NCBI GenBank assembly: GCA_031271815.1
Contig: JAISVA010000035.1
Coordinates: 62,001 to 126,000, forward strand
Direction of reading: 5' to 3'
DNA from: Prevotellaceae bacterium
Lineage (GTDB): Bacteria > Bacteroidota > Bacteroidia > Bacteroidales > Paludibacteraceae
Length of the DNA stretch: 64,000 bases
This document shows, one piece after another, positions 61,151 to 64,000 of the stretch. Each line of letters begins with the position of its first letter. The first letter of the stretch is position 1. Below the pieces are notes generated by a model. The model saw nothing but the letters and a program-made list of their open reading frames with translations, did no database searches and was not told the DNA's origin. The translations under genes were made by a program, and so were the position numbers.

Positions 61151-62500
61151 ATGGCGCAAAAACTGTGGGATAAAGGGAAAGCCGTCAATGCGGAAATCGA
61201 ACGATTTACTGTTGGGCGCGACCGCGAAATGGATATTTACCTGGCAAAACACGACGTACTTGGCTCTATGGCACACATCACGATGCTTGAGAGTATCGGT
61301 TTAATAAAAAAAGAAGAACTTCCGGTGTTGCTTGCCGGGTTAAGGAATATTTATACACTTGCCGAAAAAGGTCAATTTGAAATTGAAGAAGGAGTGGAAG
61401 ACGTTCATTCGCAAGTGGAATTAATGCTGACCCGCAAGCTGGGCGATGTCGGGAAAAAAATCCATAGCGGACGTTCGCGTAACGACCAGGTACTATTGGA
61501 TATGAAACTCTTCGCCCGTGAGCAAATCCAACTCATCACCGAAGATATATCTCTTCTTTTTTCAGCCTTGATTGCGCAAAGCGAACGTCACAAAGAGGCG
61601 CTTATGCCCGGTTATACCCATTTGCAGATAGCGATGCCTTCCTCTTTCGGACTGTGGTTTGGCGCTTATGCCGAAAGCCTCGTCGATGATATGGAACTCC
61701 TGCTGGCGGCGTGGAAAATTACCAACCGGAATCCGCTCGGATCGGCCGCCGGATACGGATCTTCTTTTCCGCTGAACCGCCAAATGACCACCAACCTGCT
61801 CGGATTCGACAGTATGGATTACAACGTAATCTATGCACAAATGGGACGTGGAAAAATGGAGCGTACCGTAGCCTTTGCCCTGGCAAGCATTGCGGCAACC
61901 GTTTCCAAACTTGCTTTCGATGCGTGTATGTTTGCAAGCCAAAATTTCGACTTCATTAAGTTGCCCGACGAATGCACAACCGGTTCGAGCATTATGCCGC
62001 ATAAAAAAAATCCGGACGTATTTGAGCTGATTCGTGCGAAATGCAACAAAATACAGTCCATCCCGCAACAGATTATAATGATTATCAATAATTTACCTTC
62101 CGGATACTTTCGCGATTTGCAAATTTTGAAAGAGGTTTTCATTCCGGTATTCAAGGAATTACGCGACTGCCTGCAAATGTCAGCCTACATCGTAAGCGAA
62201 ATCAAGGTTAACGAACGGATTCTGGACGATGCGAAATATGATCTTATTTTCAGTGTAGAAGAAGTAAATCGTTTGGTGCTGAACGGAATGCCTTTCCGGG
62301 ATGCCTACAAAAAAGTAGGATCAGACATCGAAAACGGCGTTTTTAAACCGGATAAAAAAGTACAGCATGTACACGAAGGCAGTATCGGAAACCTGTGCAA
62401 CGACGAAATTTCGCTGTTAATGCAAAATGTAACGGCTAAATTTTCTTTCAAGCAAGTGAATGATGCAATCAATAATTTACTTACCTTTGCCGCTAATTAA
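61151..62500 (+). CDS. argH: Argininosuccinate lyase
   Basis: Cleaves argininosuccinate to arginine and fumarate. The 449 residues contain LWDKGKAVNAEIERFTVGRD at the start, KKIHSGRSRNDQVLLDMKLF, MPGYTHLQIAMPSSFGLWFG (catalytic His) and the superfamily signature GSSIMPHKKNPDVFELIRAK (catalytic Ser loop). Length is normal. A longer frame starting at 61110 in another phase is a shadow. Other arg genes are not in the window. The next gene, rsfS, starts 9 bases downstream. Confidence 0.95.
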   Translation: MAQKLWDKGKAVNAEIERFTVGRDREMDIYLAKHDVLGSMAHITMLESIGLIKKEELPVLLAGLRNIYTLAEKGQFEIEEGVEDVHSQVELMLTRKLGDVGKKIHSGRSRNDQVLLDMKLFAREQIQLITEDISLLFSALIAQSERHKEALMPGYTHLQIAMPSSFGLWFGAYAESLVDDMELLLAAWKITNRNPLGSAAGYGSSFPLNRQMTTNLLGFDSMDYNVIYAQMGRGKMERTVAFALASIAATVSKLAFDACMFASQNFDFIKLPDECTTGSSIMPHKKNPDVFELIRAKCNKIQSIPQQIIMIINNLPSGYFRDLQILKEVFIPVFKELRDCLQMSAYIVSEIKVNERILDDAKYDLIFSVEEVNRLVLNGMPFRDAYKKVGSDIENGVFKPDKKVQHVHEGSIGNLCNDEISLLMQNVTAKFSFKQVNDAINNLLTFAAN

Positions 62501-62509
62501 CAAAAAAAT

Positions 62510-62869
62510 ATGGACGAAATAAAACAGCTGTTAGATAAAATTGCAGAAGGGATACAAGAGAAAAAAGGCGAAAAAATAACCATCATAGATATGTCGAAAC
62601 TGGAAAACTATGTGTGCCGTTATTTTGTTATATGCCAGGGTAAATCGAATACGCACGTGAGTGCCATAGCCGATTCGGTAAAAGATTATGTACGGGATCA
62701 AATCCGCGTTAAACCATTTGCGACGGACGGATACGACAATTCTCAATGGATTGCAATGGATTACGGCGACGTAATAGTACACATATTTCAGCCGGAAATC
62801 AGAGACTTTTATAAGCTCGAAAGTCTTTGGGAAGATGCTGTAACTACGCAAATACCTGATTTATTATAA
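62510..62869 (+). CDS. rsfS: Ribosomal silencing factor RsfS
   Basis: RsfS (Iojap/YbeB family) binds ribosomal protein L14 and blocks subunit joining in starvation. The 119 residues show KITIIDMSKLENYVCRYFVI, CQGKSNTHVSAIADSVKDYV and GYDNSQWIAMDYGDVIVHIF, the family core. It lies between argH and ftsH, with 9 and 11 base gaps; the rsfS-ftsH pair is a common arrangement in Bacteroidales. Confidence 0.94.
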   Translation: MDEIKQLLDKIAEGIQEKKGEKITIIDMSKLENYVCRYFVICQGKSNTHVSAIADSVKDYVRDQIRVKPFATDGYDNSQWIAMDYGDVIVHIFQPEIRDFYKLESLWEDAVTTQIPDLL

Positions 62870-62880
62870 ATTAAGCAGAT

Positions 62881-64000
62881 ATGACAGAGGAACAAAAAAA
62901 AAATAACGACAACAATAATAAAATGCCTAAAATGCCCAGGAAGATTAAAATCAATCTTTATTGGGTATATGGATTAATAGCGGTATTTCTTATCGGACTG
63001 AATTTTCTAAACACTTCACAGCCAACGAAAGAGGTGGGGTGGAATGAAATAAAAGAGTTGATCGACAAAGGTGTGATCGAAGATATTACCGTAATCACCA
63101 ATAAAAATCTGGCTCTCATCAAAATCAAGCCAGATGAGGTACCTGCGGTTTTTGGCAAAGACTCGACCAAATATGCACGCAATCCGGTAATGAAGGTACA
63201 GATCCCTTCCGCCGATAAATTTACAGATCAGTTGAATGCCTGGCAAAAGGAGGCTAATTCCAATATCAATGTCCGTTTTGAGGAACAAAAAGATTATTTC
63301 TTCGATTCGCTCGTTTGGTTCGGTCCGTTTATTTTGATAATTATTTTCTGGATTTTTATTATGCGCAGAATGGCCGGCGGTACCGGTATGGGCGGCGGGG
63401 TTTTCAGCGTAGGAAGATCAAGGGCGCAACTTTTTGACAAAGGAGCAGCCAACAACAACAAAGTAACCTTTAAAGACGTTGCCGGATTGAGCGAAGCCAA
63501 GCAGGAAGTGGAAGAGATCGTAGAATTTTTGAAAAATCCGAAAAAATATACGGAGTTGGGAGGTAAAATCCCTAAGGGAGCCCTGCTTGTAGGACCTCCG
63601 GGGACCGGAAAGACTTTGCTCGCCAAAGCCGTAGCTGGCGAGGCAAATGTACCGTTTTTCTCCCTTTCGGGTTCCGATTTCGTGGAAATGTTTGTCGGCG
63701 TAGGTGCCTCCCGTGTGAGAGACCTTTTCCGCCAGGCGAAAGAAAAAGCGCCGTGCATCATCTTTATCGACGAGATTGACGCCGTAGGCAGAGCGCGTAA
63801 CAGAAATGTAAATATGGGTGCGAACGATGAGCGTGAAAACACACTCAACCAGCTACTTACCGAAATGGACGGATTTGGCACAAACAGCGGTATCATTATC
63901 CTTGCAGCGACTAACCGCGCCGATATTCTGGACAAGGCATTGCTGCGCGCGGGACGCTTTGACCGGCAAATCAACGTTGACCTGCCTGATGTGCACGAAC
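62881..64000 (+). CDS. ftsH: ATP-dependent zinc metalloprotease FtsH (3' partial)
   Basis: Membrane-bound AAA+ protease; only the first 373 codons lie in the window. ATG 62881 is followed by an Asn/Lys-rich cytosolic start, a first membrane helix ([20 protein letters not shown]), a periplasmic region, a second helix ([19 protein letters not shown]), a Gly-rich linker and the AAA module: [20 protein letters not shown], Walker [21 protein letters not shown], the pore loop [17 protein letters not shown], Walker [15 protein letters not shown] and the second region of homology [20 protein letters not shown]. The HEXXH protease domain is beyond the edge. It follows rsfS by 11 bases. Confidence 0.97.
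   Translation, partial: MTEEQKKNNDNNNKMPKMPRKIKINLYWVYGLIAVFLIGLNFLNTSQPTKEVGWNEIKELIDKGVIEDITVITNKNLALIKIKPDEVPAVFGKDSTKYARNPVMKVQIPSADKFTDQLNAWQKEANSNINVRFEEQKDYFFDSLVWFGPFILIIIFWIFIMRRMAGGTGMGGGVFSVGRSRAQLFDKGAANNNKVTFKDVAGLSEAKQEVEEIVEFLKNPKKYTELGGKIPKGALLVGPPGTGKTLLAKAVAGEANVPFFSLSGSDFVEMFVGVGASRVRDLFRQAKEKAPCIIFIDEIDAVGRARNRNVNMGANDERENTLNQLLTEMDGFGTNSGIIILAATNRADILDKALLRAGRFDRQINVDLPDVHE

Noticed and set aside
1..64000. CRISPR arrays, rRNA or tRNA genes
   Set aside because: No regularly spaced identical repeats and no rRNA or cloverleaf sequence were recognised; repeats seen are dispersed palindromes. A tRNA scan was not possible here.

Overview
The window is a 64 kb chromosomal piece from a member of the Bacteroidota, most likely order Bacteroidales. 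Reasons: a SusC/SusD operon, a protein ending in a type IX secretion (T9SS) sorting domain, a BT_3928-type DoxX protein, a tandem DUF1599 protein, an FISUMP-type lipoprotein, and many -7 boxes of the form TAnnTTTG just upstream of genes. I found no rRNA, tRNA or CRISPR array. The genus cannot be fixed from sequence alone.

Layout. 1-2963: housekeeping genes (tatD-family nuclease cut by the window edge, queH, a glutaminyl-cyclase-like lipoprotein, rnhB). 2985-19755: a roughly 16.8 kb genomic island flanked by an exact 34-bp direct repeat that is the 3' end of the pyruvate oxidase gene. The left copy is an orphan gene tail beside rnhB; the right copy is inside the intact gene. No integrase is present. 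The island holds a 157-bp structured repeat in two copies, a transposase (RAYT) remnant with its REP palindrome, an AAA ATPase, an XRE regulator, and a peptide natural-product (RiPP) gene cluster. 19716-31022: pyruvate oxidase, mnmA, a sugar-phosphate transferase with tsaC, dedA, tpiA, a DoxX protein, two lipoproteins and a LuxR-type regulator. 31279-48892: DUF1599, uvrA, rpsO, rnr, a lipoprotein, mscS, ribE, a membrane-Nudix fusion, aroK, a TonB-C protein, parC, a flippase-like protein and glnS. 49332-59036: a SusC-SusD-surface-protein operon, read on the minus strand, followed by a separately promoted T9SS cargo protein. 60005-64000: thiD, argH, rsfS and the start of ftsH.

The most interesting system is the RiPP cluster at 5888-19712. 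A 41-residue precursor at 10476-10601 has a 30-residue leader ending in Gly-Gly and an 11-residue core YCCGNGCDNLS. Around it lie a YcaO protein, an outer-membrane beta-barrel, a SPASM radical SAM enzyme, a B12-binding-type radical SAM enzyme, a LanC-like protein, a family-2 glycosyltransferase, a C39-peptidase ABC exporter and an HlyD-type adaptor. No dehydratase, azoline dehydrogenase or ThiF-type partner is seen, so the combined modification of such a small Cys-rich core does not match a class I can name. The likely scheme is: modify the core in the cytoplasm, cleave after Gly-Gly and export through the C39 ABC protein with its adaptor, with the barrel acting at the outer membrane.

Intergenic regions are rich in dispersed repeats: REP palindromes, a TGTCTCAAAAG-bounded MITE-like family in four copies, a 92-bp repeat pair, and degenerate palindromes that often sit at the ends of transcription units.
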